Of a DNA stretch of 64,000 bases, positions 17,630 to 26,744 are shown piece after piece (the first letter of the stretch is position 1; the number at the start of each line of letters is the position of its first letter). Position numbers and translations under genes: made by a program. The notes beneath the pieces are model-generated. The model was not told where the DNA came from, did no database searches, and saw only the letters and a list, made by a program, of their open reading frames with translations. Origin of the DNA: Secundilactobacillus angelensis (GTDB lineage: Bacteria; Bacillota; Bacilli; Lactobacillales; Lactobacillaceae); assembly GCF_012641075.1 (NCBI RefSeq), contig NZ_JAAXLJ010000002.1, positions 124,001-188,000 on the forward strand, read 5' to 3'.

Positions 17630-18577
17630 ATGGCCTTTAACGCCAATAATTATACCGTTGATGTTGCACTGGAAGATGATTTTCAGTCGTGGCTAAGCCA
17701 ACAACCCGCTGTCGTCAAAGAGCCAGCTAAAACCGTGGCCAATGACCAACACCGCCATTTTCGACAAGCCCTGTGGACCCTGTTTTGCCAATCTAAAACT
17801 GATCGTCATGACAGGGCTGAACAATCATCGGGAACAGTTGAAGCCCTGGCACTAGCCAGCGGTTTAATCCCAGCTACGTTCAGGCCACGGCAGCTTTCGC
17901 TCAGTGATGTGGCTATGGCCAAAGCTCAGGCTTATAGTAGTCAATACTTATATGGATACGTTGTTGCGAACATTGCAGCCGCCGAACTCCCTCACACAGA
18001 AGCCACCACCCTACTCCAAACGGCACAAAACTTCTGGTTGGCAAGTACGGCACGTCTGCAGCTCAATTTCAACCAGCGTGAGCGGGTTGCTGACTATTTG
18101 AAAGATGCTAAAGCTCGGTCCGGTGCGCTTGGCGCCATGACTTGTCGATTAGCCGCCGTGGTGTCGGGCACTACTGACAGAGCTATCACTGACTTGATCA
18201 GCACGATTGGTGAGACGCTGGGTGTGATTGAGCAAATCTTGACAACCGTTAATAAATGCCATGACAGTTTGGATTTCAAAACACTGATTATGAGCGGGAA
18301 CTACCCACTGTCGTTACTTTTCGCCTTAGAGGAAGAAGGCGACTGGTTTGATACTTTCTTTAAGGCCACTACCAAGCCAACACCAGATCAATTTGAAATT
18401 GCACGAAAACTAACGATTCAAACTGGCGAACAATCAGCCATCCAACTGGCCAAAGAATTGGTTAACCAGACCCAATTGGATGCCAAAGCTTTACCTGAAG
18501 GGTCTCAACGTGAACCATTGACCAACTTGTTACAGCAATTAGAAAATGACTGTCACTATGAATCAAGTCACCAGTAA
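17630..18577 (+). CDS. Polyprenyl synthetase-like protein lacking catalytic motifs
   Basis: The 315-residue protein resembles trans-prenyl diphosphate synthases in its C-terminal half. KARSGALGAMTCRLAAVVSG (near 160-180) corresponds to the helix before the second metal motif, LGVIEQILTTVNKC to the helix normally reading LGxxFQxxDDxxD, and SGNYPLSLLFALEE to the GK-x-TLPLLxAL segment. Both Asp-rich metal-binding motifs are missing, so it is unlikely to make prenyl diphosphates alone. It could be a non-catalytic partner, as in two-subunit heptaprenyl synthases that supply menaquinone tails, or a protein that has kept only the fold. GAGGAG precedes the ATG. A strong terminator follows. The family link is my reading of the pattern. 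Confidence 0.6.
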   Translation: MAFNANNYTVDVALEDDFQSWLSQQPAVVKEPAKTVANDQHRHFRQALWTLFCQSKTDRHDRAEQSSGTVEALALASGLIPATFRPRQLSLSDVAMAKAQAYSSQYLYGYVVANIAAAELPHTEATTLLQTAQNFWLASTARLQLNFNQRERVADYLKDAKARSGALGAMTCRLAAVVSGTTDRAITDLISTIGETLGVIEQILTTVNKCHDSLDFKTLIMSGNYPLSLLFALEEEGDWFDTFFKATTKPTPDQFEIARKLTIQTGEQSAIQLAKELVNQTQLDAKALPEGSQREPLTNLLQQLENDCHYESSHQ

Positions 18578-18598
18578 GGTGGAAAAACTTCTGACTAT

Positions 18599-18627
18599 AA
18601 AAAAACGACCCTCACAGGTCGTTTTTT
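18599..18627 (+). terminator. Bidirectional terminator between the orphan operon and ldhD
   Basis: AAACGACC (18603-18610) pairs with GGTCGTTT (18617-18624), flanked by A and T runs. It can end both the orphan operon on the plus strand and ldhD on the minus strand. Confidence 0.9.
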
Positions 18628-18643
18628 TGCTTATTCATTCGAT

Positions 18644-19639
18644 TTAGAATTTAACTTGGCTATCGTCAGAACCCTTTTCGATTAAGTTAACGTTGCTGTT
18701 CAACGCAAACTGAACCATGTTCTTAACAGCAGTTTCAGTATAGAAGGCAACGTGTGGTGTAACCAAAACGTTATCACGCTTGAGCAAGTTCTTCAAACGT
18801 TCGTCTGGAATAGCATCAAAGCTGCCAAAGTCGGTGTTAAAAATACCAACTTCGTCTTCGTATACATCAAGAGCAGCCCCGGCAACTTTACCTGAATCCA
18901 AGGCACGAATCAATGCATCAGTATCAATCAAAATACCACGTGCAGCGTTGATGATGAAAACACCATCTTTCATCTTGCCAAAGGCTGCATCGTTAAGCAT
19001 ATGTTCGTTTTCCTTGGTGGCTGGTGAGTGAACAGTAATGACATCAGCTTTGGCGTAAAGTTCATCCAAAGTATCAACGTAAATACCGTCTTTTTCTAAT
19101 TCTGGATTATGATAAACATCATAACCAATGATTTTAGCACCAAAGCCGCGGCAAATATCGATTACTTTGCGGCCAATCCGACCAGTAGCAATCACACCAA
19201 CAGTCATCTGATCTAATTCTTTAGCAATGGTTGGAGCCCACCGAAGATCACCCTGAGCAATTTTACGGTCAAAGGTGTTCGTCCGACGTAGCAAACGCAT
19301 TAATTGGGTAACAGCCAATTCGGCAATTGCGCTTGGTGAATATGCAGGTACGTTAGTAACTTTGATGTCGTTACGCTTGATAGCATCTGCGTCAACATTA
19401 TCAACACCAACGTTACGTAATGAGAGTGACTTGATTCCGAAACTAGCTAACTTGTCCAAAACTGCGCCGGTGTATGGCTTTTGTTGGTAAACAACAGCAC
19501 CGTCATACCCCTTAGCTTGGTCAACAGTTGATTCATCTAACAACTCGGCAACGGCTTTAACCTCGATACCCTTGTCTTTTGACCATTGTTTCAGATAAGG
19601 CATTTCATCATCACGAATACCATATGCAATAATTTTCAC
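18644..19639 (-). CDS. ldhD: D-lactate dehydrogenase
   Basis: This NADH-dependent enzyme reduces pyruvate to D-lactate and regenerates NAD in fermentation. The 331-residue protein follows lactobacillar D-lactate dehydrogenases closely: KIIAYGIRDDE at the start, SLRNVGVDN, NVPAYSPSAIAE, RWAPTIAKEL and the catalytic His in TPHVAFYTE. The dinucleotide loop reads GVIATGRIG: the first Gly of the GxGxxG pattern is Ala here. An open frame begins at 19654, but GGAGG lies 8 bases before the GTG at 19639, which gives the usual N-terminus. A weaker role on another 2-hydroxyacid is possible. Confidence 0.9.
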   Translation of the reverse strand: MKIIAYGIRDDEMPYLKQWSKDKGIEVKAVAELLDESTVDQAKGYDGAVVYQQKPYTGAVLDKLASFGIKSLSLRNVGVDNVDADAIKRNDIKVTNVPAYSPSAIAELAVTQLMRLLRRTNTFDRKIAQGDLRWAPTIAKELDQMTVGVIATGRIGRKVIDICRGFGAKIIGYDVYHNPELEKDGIYVDTLDELYAKADVITVHSPATKENEHMLNDAAFGKMKDGVFIINAARGILIDTDALIRALDSGKVAGAALDVYEDEVGIFNTDFGSFDAIPDERLKNLLKRDNVLVTPHVAFYTETAVKNMVQFALNSNVNLIEKGSDDSQVKF

Positions 19640-19776
19640 AATTGTTTCCTCCATTCACTGATATACAACCATTTTATCATGTTTTCATCAGCTTGATAAG
19701 CGTTTCATTGAATTGTGATGAAAAAGCTACCGTTAGTAGTTACATTTTTTAATTGATTTATTGAAAACTCATTCAC

Positions 19777-20070
19777 TCACTTCTCAATTTGGTCAATGGA
19801 AAGACCATGCGCCATCAAATATGCAATTTTGGCTCTTCTCGATTGGTGTTTAAACGCATATTCTGCCTTTAAAGCAGCCGATTTATTGTCAAACGTCTCG
19901 AAGTAAATCAACTTTAAGGGGTGTCGGCTTTTAACCTTTGTGTACTTGGCACCCTTGCCAGCTTGATGCGCGGCAAACCGTTTGTAAACATCCGTGGAAT
20001 AACCACCATACAGCGTGTTATCGGCACAAAGCAGCACGTAAAAATAATACGCTTTAATCTCACTAGTCAC
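19777..20070 (-). CDS. yazA: GIY-YIG domain protein, YazA family
   Basis: This 97-residue protein is a stand-alone GIY-YIG endonuclease fold. [18 protein letters not shown] at residues 8-25 is the core motif, with the Arg in YKRFAAHQ and the Glu in ALKAEYAFK. Members of this family (UPF0213) have no well-established role. Its start overlaps the end of the methyltransferase gene by 8 bases, the usual yabB-yazA arrangement in Firmicutes. Confidence 0.9.
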   Translation of the reverse strand: MTSEIKAYYFYVLLCADNTLYGGYSTDVYKRFAAHQAGKGAKYTKVKSRHPLKLIYFETFDNKSAALKAEYAFKHQSRRAKIAYLMAHGLSIDQIEK

Positions 20071-20827
20071 CGTAAAGCATCTTCTTCACAGGTTCAGAAT
20101 AATCGCCAGATTCATCATATGTCATTAATGATGGGAGTACTTTTAGCCCGGTCATCTGGCCATCTTTAATCGCCTCAACCAACACAATGTTGGCATCGCG
20201 TCCTGGCTTGGGGTAAACGAATTGTAGTCGTTTTACCGCTAAGCGATGGTTGGCCATAATAGACGTCAGATCAAGTAACCGGTCAGGCCGGTAGACGAAA
20301 AAAGCCTTGCCAGTCGTCTTTAACAGACCACTGGTCACCTCAACAACCGTCTCAAGCGAGGTGGCAATTTCATGTCGGGCAATCGCTAAGTATTGGTTGG
20401 GATTCTTCTTGCTATCTGGTAAGTCCGCAAAGTACGGCGGATTGCAAACCACTGTTTCGACCGAATCTTTACGAATTTGATTATAGATCGTGGCTAAATC
20501 TTGCTGATAAACCGTAATCTTATTCTCAAGTTGATTTAACGCAACCGAGCGCCGGGCCATATCAGCCAGTCGCGGTTGAATTTCCACCATGGCAATTGAT
20601 CCCTTCACCCTCGGTGCCATGAATAAGCCGACTGCCCCATTGCCAGCACATAAATCGACGAGTTCACCTTTTTGCTTTAATGGCGGCTTCGCAAAATTCG
20701 CCAGCAATACAGCGTCAAGTGAGAAAGAAAAGACTTGTGGGCTCTGAATAATTTTAATTTCCTGGCTGTAAAGCTGATCGATTCGCTCACCAGGTAGCAG
20801 TTTTGGAGTTATCAAATAATCACCCAT
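20063..20827 (-). CDS. yabB: tRNA1(Val) A37 N6-methyltransferase-like protein
   Basis: This 254-residue SAM-dependent methyltransferase has the SAM-binding [12 protein letters not shown] near residue 58 and the N6-adenine methyltransferase signature NPPY near 129. The N-terminal [13 protein letters not shown] block is typical of YabB/YfiC (TrmN6) proteins that modify adenine next to the tRNA-Val anticodon. It is co-transcribed with yazA. The family is clear; the exact substrate in lactobacilli is inferred from homologs. Confidence 0.88.
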   Translation of the reverse strand: MGDYLITPKLLPGERIDQLYSQEIKIIQSPQVFSFSLDAVLLANFAKPPLKQKGELVDLCAGNGAVGLFMAPRVKGSIAMVEIQPRLADMARRSVALNQLENKITVYQQDLATIYNQIRKDSVETVVCNPPYFADLPDSKKNPNQYLAIARHEIATSLETVVEVTSGLLKTTGKAFFVYRPDRLLDLTSIMANHRLAVKRLQFVYPKPGRDANIVLVEAIKDGQMTGLKVLPSLMTYDESGDYSEPVKKMLYGD

Positions 20828-21069
20828 TTCATTGATGTTTCGACTATTTATCCCTATAATAGCCAGTATTGTAATCGCTTATGCCAAATGACTCGGTTAG
20901 ATCAACGCCTAACCATCTTACTATTTTATTAAAACATATCAAGTGTTAAAGACCGTTAAAATTTGTATGATTGAACACCTAATCGTCATCGATACCACTA
21001 TTCAAGATTTTTATGCCCCAGTGGTTTATAATAATTAAGACTATAAACTTTACGTAGGAGAGGAACAAC

Positions 21070-21702
21070 ATGTTTTATTCTTTTATGCGAGTTATTGCTC
21101 GCCTGGTGGTCTACATCATTAATGGTAAACCACGCTTCGAACACACCGAAAGATTACCCAAGGGCAACTACATTCTGGTCGGTCCGCACAGAACTTGGTT
21201 TGACCCAATTTACTACGCCTTAGCTGGCAGTCCTAAAAAATTCAGTTTTATGGCAAAAATCGAATTATTTAAGAACCCGATTTTACGTTGGGTACTGGAC
21301 CATGCCAATGCTTTTCCAGTCGACAGAAAGAATCCTGGTCCTTCAGCCATTAAAACGCCAGTCCGTCTGTTAAAAAACAGTGACTTGTCGTTAATCATGT
21401 TCCCGTCTGGCACTCGTCATTCCAAGGAGTTAAAGGGTGGTGTGGCCGTCATTGCTAAATTATCGAAAGTACCAATTGTGCCCACTGTTTATCAAGGTCC
21501 CTTAACGTTTAAACAATTGTTTACTCGTCAAAAGATTACCATTTCCTTTGGAGAATCATTTACGGTCGATCCAAAAATGAAGTTGAACGATGAAGGATTC
21601 AAACTGATTGAAACCAAAATGCAGGAAGGATTCGATCAGCTTGATAAGGAAATCGATCCTAACTTCCACTATGTGGATCCAAAAGCAAAGAAGCAGGCAT
21701 AG
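21070..21702 (+). CDS. plsC: 1-acyl-glycerol-3-phosphate acyltransferase family
   Basis: This membrane-associated enzyme transfers an acyl chain to lysophosphatidic acid in phospholipid synthesis. The 210-residue protein has one N-terminal hydrophobic segment, the catalytic HX4D motif (GPHRTWFDP, near residue 41) and the substrate motif FPSGTRHSKELKGG near 115. GTAGGAGAGG precedes the ATG, and TATAAT near 21024 is a probable -10 box. It may share a message with the carbonic anhydrase 33 bases downstream. Confidence 0.88.
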   Translation: MFYSFMRVIARLVVYIINGKPRFEHTERLPKGNYILVGPHRTWFDPIYYALAGSPKKFSFMAKIELFKNPILRWVLDHANAFPVDRKNPGPSAIKTPVRLLKNSDLSLIMFPSGTRHSKELKGGVAVIAKLSKVPIVPTVYQGPLTFKQLFTRQKITISFGESFTVDPKMKLNDEGFKLIETKMQEGFDQLDKEIDPNFHYVDPKAKKQA

Positions 21703-21735
21703 TGCTGGTCGCATGTTTACGAAAGTAGGCCAATT

Positions 21736-22371
21736 ATGTTTAATTATCAGCATCAGACTGCTTGGCAACCAATTACTGGCCGGCAACAATCTCCAATTGA
21801 TTTATTAACTGATCAAGCGACGAAAGTGCATGCGCTTTTACCAATCAAAACTATCGCACCTTACCACCTGGACTTAGACACCGATGACCGTACAACGATC
21901 AAGGTATCGGGAACTGGCCGTATAACACTGTTTCAACGTGAGTTCAGCTTCACCCAACTACATTTTCACCGCCCATCAGAACACTTGATCAATGGCAAAA
22001 AGTCACCATTTGAAATTCATTTTGTGCATCAAAACGACATTGGTCAATTAGCTGTAATCGCTCTGTTGGTACCCGTTGGTAATCAGAATTTGCCACTGCA
22101 GTACCTAATCGAACACTTTCAGCAAGGCCAGCAAACACCGATTGATTTCCATTTAAATGACTGGCTGCCAAGTGTCCCTGAAGGTTTCCATTACCTAGGT
22201 TCTTTAACCACTCCACCGTTAACCGAGGGCGTTGAGTGGGCTGTTATAACCAATCATCGAATAACCATCAGTCAACAACAGTTGGACTGGTTCAAACAAG
22301 TTTTTCCAGCAAATAATCGACAGGTTCAAGCTTTGAATAAGCGATCACTCTTTTATTACCAGAAACACTAA
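21736..22371 (+). CDS. cah: Alpha-class carbonic anhydrase
   Basis: The enzyme interconverts CO2 and bicarbonate. The 211-residue protein carries the alpha-class signatures QSPIDLL (near residue 18), LHFHRPSEH with two of the three zinc His, EIHFVHQN with the third, and SLTTPPLTEGVEWAV near 158. No signal peptide is visible, so it is probably cytoplasmic, whereas many bacterial alpha enzymes are exported. A short AGG lies before the ATG, so translation may be coupled to plsC. Confidence 0.92.
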   Translation: MFNYQHQTAWQPITGRQQSPIDLLTDQATKVHALLPIKTIAPYHLDLDTDDRTTIKVSGTGRITLFQREFSFTQLHFHRPSEHLINGKKSPFEIHFVHQNDIGQLAVIALLVPVGNQNLPLQYLIEHFQQGQQTPIDFHLNDWLPSVPEGFHYLGSLTTPPLTEGVEWAVITNHRITISQQQLDWFKQVFPANNRQVQALNKRSLFYYQKH

Positions 22372-22415
22372 AAGGACAGGCTTCACGCGTAGTTGCGTGG
22401 CAAGCTTGTCCTTTT
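22370..22415. terminator. Bidirectional terminator after cah and the ABC exporter
   Basis: AAAAGGACAGGCTT (22370-22383) pairs with the AAGCTTGTCCTTTT region ending at 22415. It overlaps the cah stop and lies four bases from the end of the minus-strand ABC gene. Confidence 0.8.
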
Positions 22416-22418
22416 GCT

Positions 22419-24215
22419 TTAATCTAAATGTGCTGTATTTTGTAATTGAATCATATCGTAGTAGGCACCCTTCTTGGCCATTAACTGGTCATTCGTACCC
22501 CGCTCGATAATTTTACCATGGTTGAGCACCAAGATCATGTCGGCGTTTTGAATTGTCGATAACCGATGGGCAATCGCAATGGTCGTACGCCCGGACTGCA
22601 ATTTGGCTAAACTTTTTTGAATTTCCTGTTCGGTTTCCGTATCAATATTTGCAGTCGCTTCATCCAAAATTAACACTTTGGGGTCGGTGACCACCGTTCG
22701 GGCAAATGAAATCAGTTGTTTTTGACCACTGGAATAACCATTGCCGCGCTCGATAACTTTGGAATCGTAACCACGCGGCAGAGATTCAATCATATCATCC
22801 GCATTTACGAAGGCCGCTGCAGCACGAACTTGTTGATCGCTAATCGACCGATCAAACATTCTGATATTTGAAGCCACCGTGCCATAGAAAAGGAACGGCT
22901 CTTGAAGAACTAATCCCATTTTTTGACGTAAAGCTGCATAATCATATTCGCGAATGTCGTGACCATCGATTAAAATCTGACCAGACTGAAAATCGTAAAA
23001 ACGCATTAAAACGTTGATAATCGAAGACTTACCGCTACCAGTCTCGCCAACCAGTGCAACAGTTTGGCCCGGCTCAGCAACAAAAGAAATATCCGTTAAA
23101 ATTGGCGTTTCACTATCATATGAAAAACTAACGTGGCGAAATTCAATTTTACCAGCTGTAATCTGCCTCCCAGCTACCGGTCGCTGCTTTGGAATGGCAG
23201 TCTTATCTGCCATCAACTTCATCACTCGCGATCCAGAAACGATTCCTTCTTGAAAGTCACTAAGATTGTCCATCATGCTAGTCATTGGGTTAAATAAATT
23301 ATTTAAATAAGTGACAAAAGCATAAATCATTCCGGCTGGAACAAAACCATTGAGACCGCGAACACCAAGAAGCGTCAGTACAAAAATAACGCCTAGAGAA
23401 TAAAACAAATCGATCAGGGGACTCAGTAAGAGTGAATTAACCCGAATCATGGCCTGCCGCGACTTGAAATACGCGCTGTTGGTTTCATCAAACTCATGGT
23501 TCATCCGCTTTTCTTGCCGGAATTGTTGAATAATACTAATTCCCGTAATTGCTTCTGCAAGCCGAGCATTTAGTTCACTCAACCGTTCACGCATCCGACG
23601 ATAAACCTTTGAACTGTATCGCTGATAGTACCAAATTGTGAGCAGCAAGAGCGGTAATAAAACTAATAACCACACGGCCACTCTGGCGTTTAGGAAAAAC
23701 ATCGCAATCACTGATGAAATCACGGAAAATAAAGCGACAATCAAGCTACTGAACAGCTGCCAAAATGTGCTAAAGGACATCGTGTCGTTGGTCAGCCGTG
23801 ACAAAATTGATCCACCAGGAATTTGATCATAAAACCGCATTCCTGAGTGGTGCAATTTTTCAAACAACTGACGCCGAACGCTTTCTAGCATGTACTCGGC
23901 ACCCATACTGTAGAGGTAAGTTTGAAAGAATTGCATGACGGCACGGGTAATCATTGAAAAGAAGTACAAGCCAGCAAATAGCCACATGACCTTCAAATCA
24001 GCTCGACCCACTTTAAGGTAATTATCCATATAATTGCTTAAAATCATCGGTAGCATAATATTGACGACGCTGACAAGAGCAGCTAAAACGATGGCAACAA
24101 TAAAGTGCCGCCAGTATGGCTTAGCGTACCCAATCAAACGTGAAACAATGCTCATCTGCTCCTTCACTGGGATAGTCTTCGCCCAGGCGGATTCACGTCC
24201 ATTATTTTTCACCAT
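22419..24215 (-). CDS. ABC exporter half-transporter, subunit with catalytic Walker B
   Basis: This 598-residue protein has six membrane segments followed by an ATPase domain: Walker A GETGSGKSS near 395, Walker B LILDEAT with the catalytic Glu, and H-loop IAHRLST. The signature motif is atypical, YSSGQKQ instead of LSGGQ. With its partner upstream it makes one competent and one degenerate ATP site, the layout of heterodimeric multidrug exporters such as BmrCD and LmrCD. AAGGGGGG lies before the ATG. The gene overlaps the partner by 14 bases. The substrate is unknown. Confidence 0.9.
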   Translation of the reverse strand: MVKNNGRESAWAKTIPVKEQMSIVSRLIGYAKPYWRHFIVAIVLAALVSVVNIMLPMILSNYMDNYLKVGRADLKVMWLFAGLYFFSMITRAVMQFFQTYLYSMGAEYMLESVRRQLFEKLHHSGMRFYDQIPGGSILSRLTNDTMSFSTFWQLFSSLIVALFSVISSVIAMFFLNARVAVWLLVLLPLLLLTIWYYQRYSSKVYRRMRERLSELNARLAEAITGISIIQQFRQEKRMNHEFDETNSAYFKSRQAMIRVNSLLLSPLIDLFYSLGVIFVLTLLGVRGLNGFVPAGMIYAFVTYLNNLFNPMTSMMDNLSDFQEGIVSGSRVMKLMADKTAIPKQRPVAGRQITAGKIEFRHVSFSYDSETPILTDISFVAEPGQTVALVGETGSGKSSIINVLMRFYDFQSGQILIDGHDIREYDYAALRQKMGLVLQEPFLFYGTVASNIRMFDRSISDQQVRAAAAFVNADDMIESLPRGYDSKVIERGNGYSSGQKQLISFARTVVTDPKVLILDEATANIDTETEQEIQKSLAKLQSGRTTIAIAHRLSTIQNADMILVLNHGKIIERGTNDQLMAKKGAYYDMIQLQNTAHLD

Positions 24216-25959
24216 TAGCCCCCCTTACCCGCATTTCAAGCTCTTGCCGTTCAAACATCTGCCGGTACCAGCCGTCATGCGCCATTAATTGATCATGAGT
24301 ACCGCGTTCTGCAACCATCCCGTGGTCCATCACGATAATCTCATCTGCTCGCATCACTGAACTCAACCGGTGTGCCGCGATAATCGTTGTTTTTCCAACT
24401 CTCTCACGATGCAAGTTGGTTAAAATTTTACTTTCGGTTTCAGCATCCACAGCTGAAAGGGCGTCGTCCAAAATGAGCAATTCCGGCTGGATCAGTAACG
24501 CCCGGGCAATTGCTACCCGCTGGCGCTGTCCACCAGACAGCGAAACGCCCTCTTCGCCAACTAATGTGTCATAACCATTTTCAAGCTGGTCAATCTGCGA
24601 TGCCAAATCAGCATCTTCAACCGCTTGTTCGACTTCTTTATTAGTTGCTTCAGGCTTGGCAAAAGCAATGTTTTCACGAACCGATTCTGAAAACAGGAAA
24701 CTGTCCTGAGGCACGTAGCCAATCGCTGGTAAATAACTATCTAATTGATAATCAAGAATGTTAGTATCGCCGTACTTGATCCACCCTTGATAACGTTCAA
24801 ATTGCCTAAGCAGCAGCCGCATGATTGTAGTCTTCCCAGCACCAACTCTGCCAACGATACCCAGTGTTTTGCCCGCTGGAATTGTAAACGAGACATTCTT
24901 AAGTGCCACTTGCGGGTCATCTGGATAATGGAAGTTGACCACGTTAAAATCTAAATCCCCCTCTGGCCGGTGACCAACACCTTCTGTTTGATCAACCACT
25001 TGAGACTTCTCGTTAATCAGGTTCATCACCCGGTCGTAGCTGGCATTACCACGTTCCATAGTGTTAAACAGCATTCCCACGGCAAAAATCGGCCAAATCA
25101 TCATCGAAAGGTAAGTAATGAACGAAACCAAATTACCAATCGTAATCACGTGACTGACGACCAATGATCCCCCCATGACGATGGTAGCAACGTATGCTAA
25201 AGCAATAATCACCGTTGTAATAGGATCAAATAACGCATCTAACCGGTTAACCCGACGATTCACGTTAATTGTTTGATCAACCTGTTGATTAAAATCATCG
25301 ATGTCTTCTTGTTCTTGGCCGAGACTCTTGATGACCTTGACACCACTGATGCTTTCCTGGGCCTTATTATTTAAGCGAGAAAAAGCGGCCTGCGAATCAC
25401 GGAAGGCGATGTTGATTTTCTGACCCAAATAGTACGCCATCACGGCTAATAATGGGAAAGGCAGAACCGCAATTAACGTCAGTCGCCAATTAACTAAGGT
25501 CATCATCGCGATCAACGTTGTTCCACCGGTGATGATGGAGTCGGCAAATTGTAAAATACCGCCACCAGCAACACGCTGAACAGCCTGCAAGTCATTGGTA
25601 GCACGAGCCATCAAATCCCCCGTACGATACTTCTGATAGAAGGTTTGATCCATCGTCATGTAATGACCAAAGAGCCGCTGTCTCAGCGTTTTTTCCAGTT
25701 TTGCGGCAGCACCCCAAATCGCAGTCCGCCACATGTAGCGGGCACCATACTGGCCAAGTGCTGCAGCCAAAAGAATCAATAAATCAACCACTAAACTTTT
25801 GACTGTTAACTGATGTCCATGAATCAAATCAACGAGAATACCAATCATCCGTGGCGGAATAACTGCTAACAGAGCAGTGATTAATAACCCAAGTAAGCCG
25901 AATAAATAAGTCTTCCATTCTGCCTTGAAATACCAACCTAATTTTTTAAAGATACTCAT
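24202..25959 (-). CDS. ABC exporter half-transporter, subunit with degenerate Walker B
   Basis: This is the first gene of the exporter pair, 585 residues, with six membrane segments and an ATPase domain. Walker A is GRVGAGKTT and the signature is canonical (LSGGQRQ), but Walker B reads LILDDAL, so the catalytic Glu is Asp. Together with the partner's altered signature, this predicts an asymmetric transporter with a single hydrolysing site. Such pairs usually export drugs or lipids; nothing here defines the substrate. GGAGGTGGGG precedes the ATG. Confidence 0.9.
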   Translation of the reverse strand: MSIFKKLGWYFKAEWKTYLFGLLGLLITALLAVIPPRMIGILVDLIHGHQLTVKSLVVDLLILLAAALGQYGARYMWRTAIWGAAAKLEKTLRQRLFGHYMTMDQTFYQKYRTGDLMARATNDLQAVQRVAGGGILQFADSIITGGTTLIAMMTLVNWRLTLIAVLPFPLLAVMAYYLGQKINIAFRDSQAAFSRLNNKAQESISGVKVIKSLGQEQEDIDDFNQQVDQTINVNRRVNRLDALFDPITTVIIALAYVATIVMGGSLVVSHVITIGNLVSFITYLSMMIWPIFAVGMLFNTMERGNASYDRVMNLINEKSQVVDQTEGVGHRPEGDLDFNVVNFHYPDDPQVALKNVSFTIPAGKTLGIVGRVGAGKTTIMRLLLRQFERYQGWIKYGDTNILDYQLDSYLPAIGYVPQDSFLFSESVRENIAFAKPEATNKEVEQAVEDADLASQIDQLENGYDTLVGEEGVSLSGGQRQRVAIARALLIQPELLILDDALSAVDAETESKILTNLHRERVGKTTIIAAHRLSSVMRADEIIVMDHGMVAERGTHDQLMAHDGWYRQMFERQELEMRVRGANGEK

Positions 25960-26037
25960 ATGGTCCCCACCTCCTGTATGCCTAACGAAATTAAAAAAGA
26001 CTCGGGATCACCCAAGCCTTCGCTTCAAGAATGCGTA

Positions 26038-26265
26038 TTAGCGCTTTTCTGATTGCTGCTGTTTCATGCTGTTCATCATCTGATGCAACTTCTTTTCTGA
26101 AGGACGTTGTCCCATTTGCATCATCATCATGCGCAATTGGTCTTCGTTGATCGGCGGGTTCTCACGAATGTACTTCTCCATGTACCGACGAGCTCCAAAG
26201 AAACCAAGTGCTAAACCAGCTAATAAAGCAACGATTACAATTAGAATCCAAATTCCAGTGCTCAA
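26038..26265 (-). CDS. yneF: YneF family small membrane protein (UPF0154)
   Basis: The 75-residue protein has one N-terminal membrane segment (residues 4-25), then [19 protein letters not shown] and a Met-rich tail, the pattern of the conserved Firmicute family UPF0154. Its function is not known. AAAGGAGG precedes the start. Confidence 0.9.
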   Translation of the reverse strand: MSTGIWILIVIVALLAGLALGFFGARRYMEKYIRENPPINEDQLRMMMMQMGQRPSEKKLHQMMNSMKQQQSEKR

Positions 26266-26358
26266 GTGGCTGTGCCTCCTTTACAGTAACTTCCAGTAAT
26301 CAATATTACACAAGTTTAGACCATTTTAAAAGGGATTCTGAAGGAATCTATCAAACGG

Positions 26359-26601
26359 TTACCGTAAACCCTTCTTTTTTTGAATTTCCTGAACCTTTTT
26401 CGGGGTAACTTCCTTACCGGATTTATCGAAAACACGTAACATTTCAATATCGCTTTTAAAACCTTCACGGAACTTCTTCAGATACTTTTGCCGAAGGTCT
26501 TTGCGTTCGATTTTTTCTAACTCTGTTAAGCCCTCTGCTTTTGCTTTTTTTGCTAATTCATTGATGCGGGCGATTAACTCTTTCATTTCAGTTTCTGCCA
26601 T
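26359..26601 (-). CDS. ynzC: YnzC family protein (UPF0291)
   Basis: The 80-residue soluble helical protein has the family pattern: INELAKKAKAEGLTELE, ERKDLRQKYL and a C-terminal VTPKKVQEIQ. In Bacillus it lies next to lexA and is part of the SOS-linked yneA operon; here it is divergent from lexA. The frame extends 7 codons upstream to 26622, but GGGAG fits the ATG at 26601. The molecular role is unknown. Confidence 0.9.
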   Translation of the reverse strand: MAETEMKELIARINELAKKAKAEGLTELEKIERKDLRQKYLKKFREGFKSDIEMLRVFDKSGKEVTPKKVQEIQKKKGLR

Positions 26602-26744
26602 TAATCTCACTCCCTTGTACAAACATGCTTTAACATAATAACTCGAAACCCTTATTGGTTCAAGGAAGAAAGCTCATATATAGTAAGGAATTTTAAATAA
26701 CGTGATGAATGGTCGATTAAAAATGCTAAATATCGCCAAAAAAG

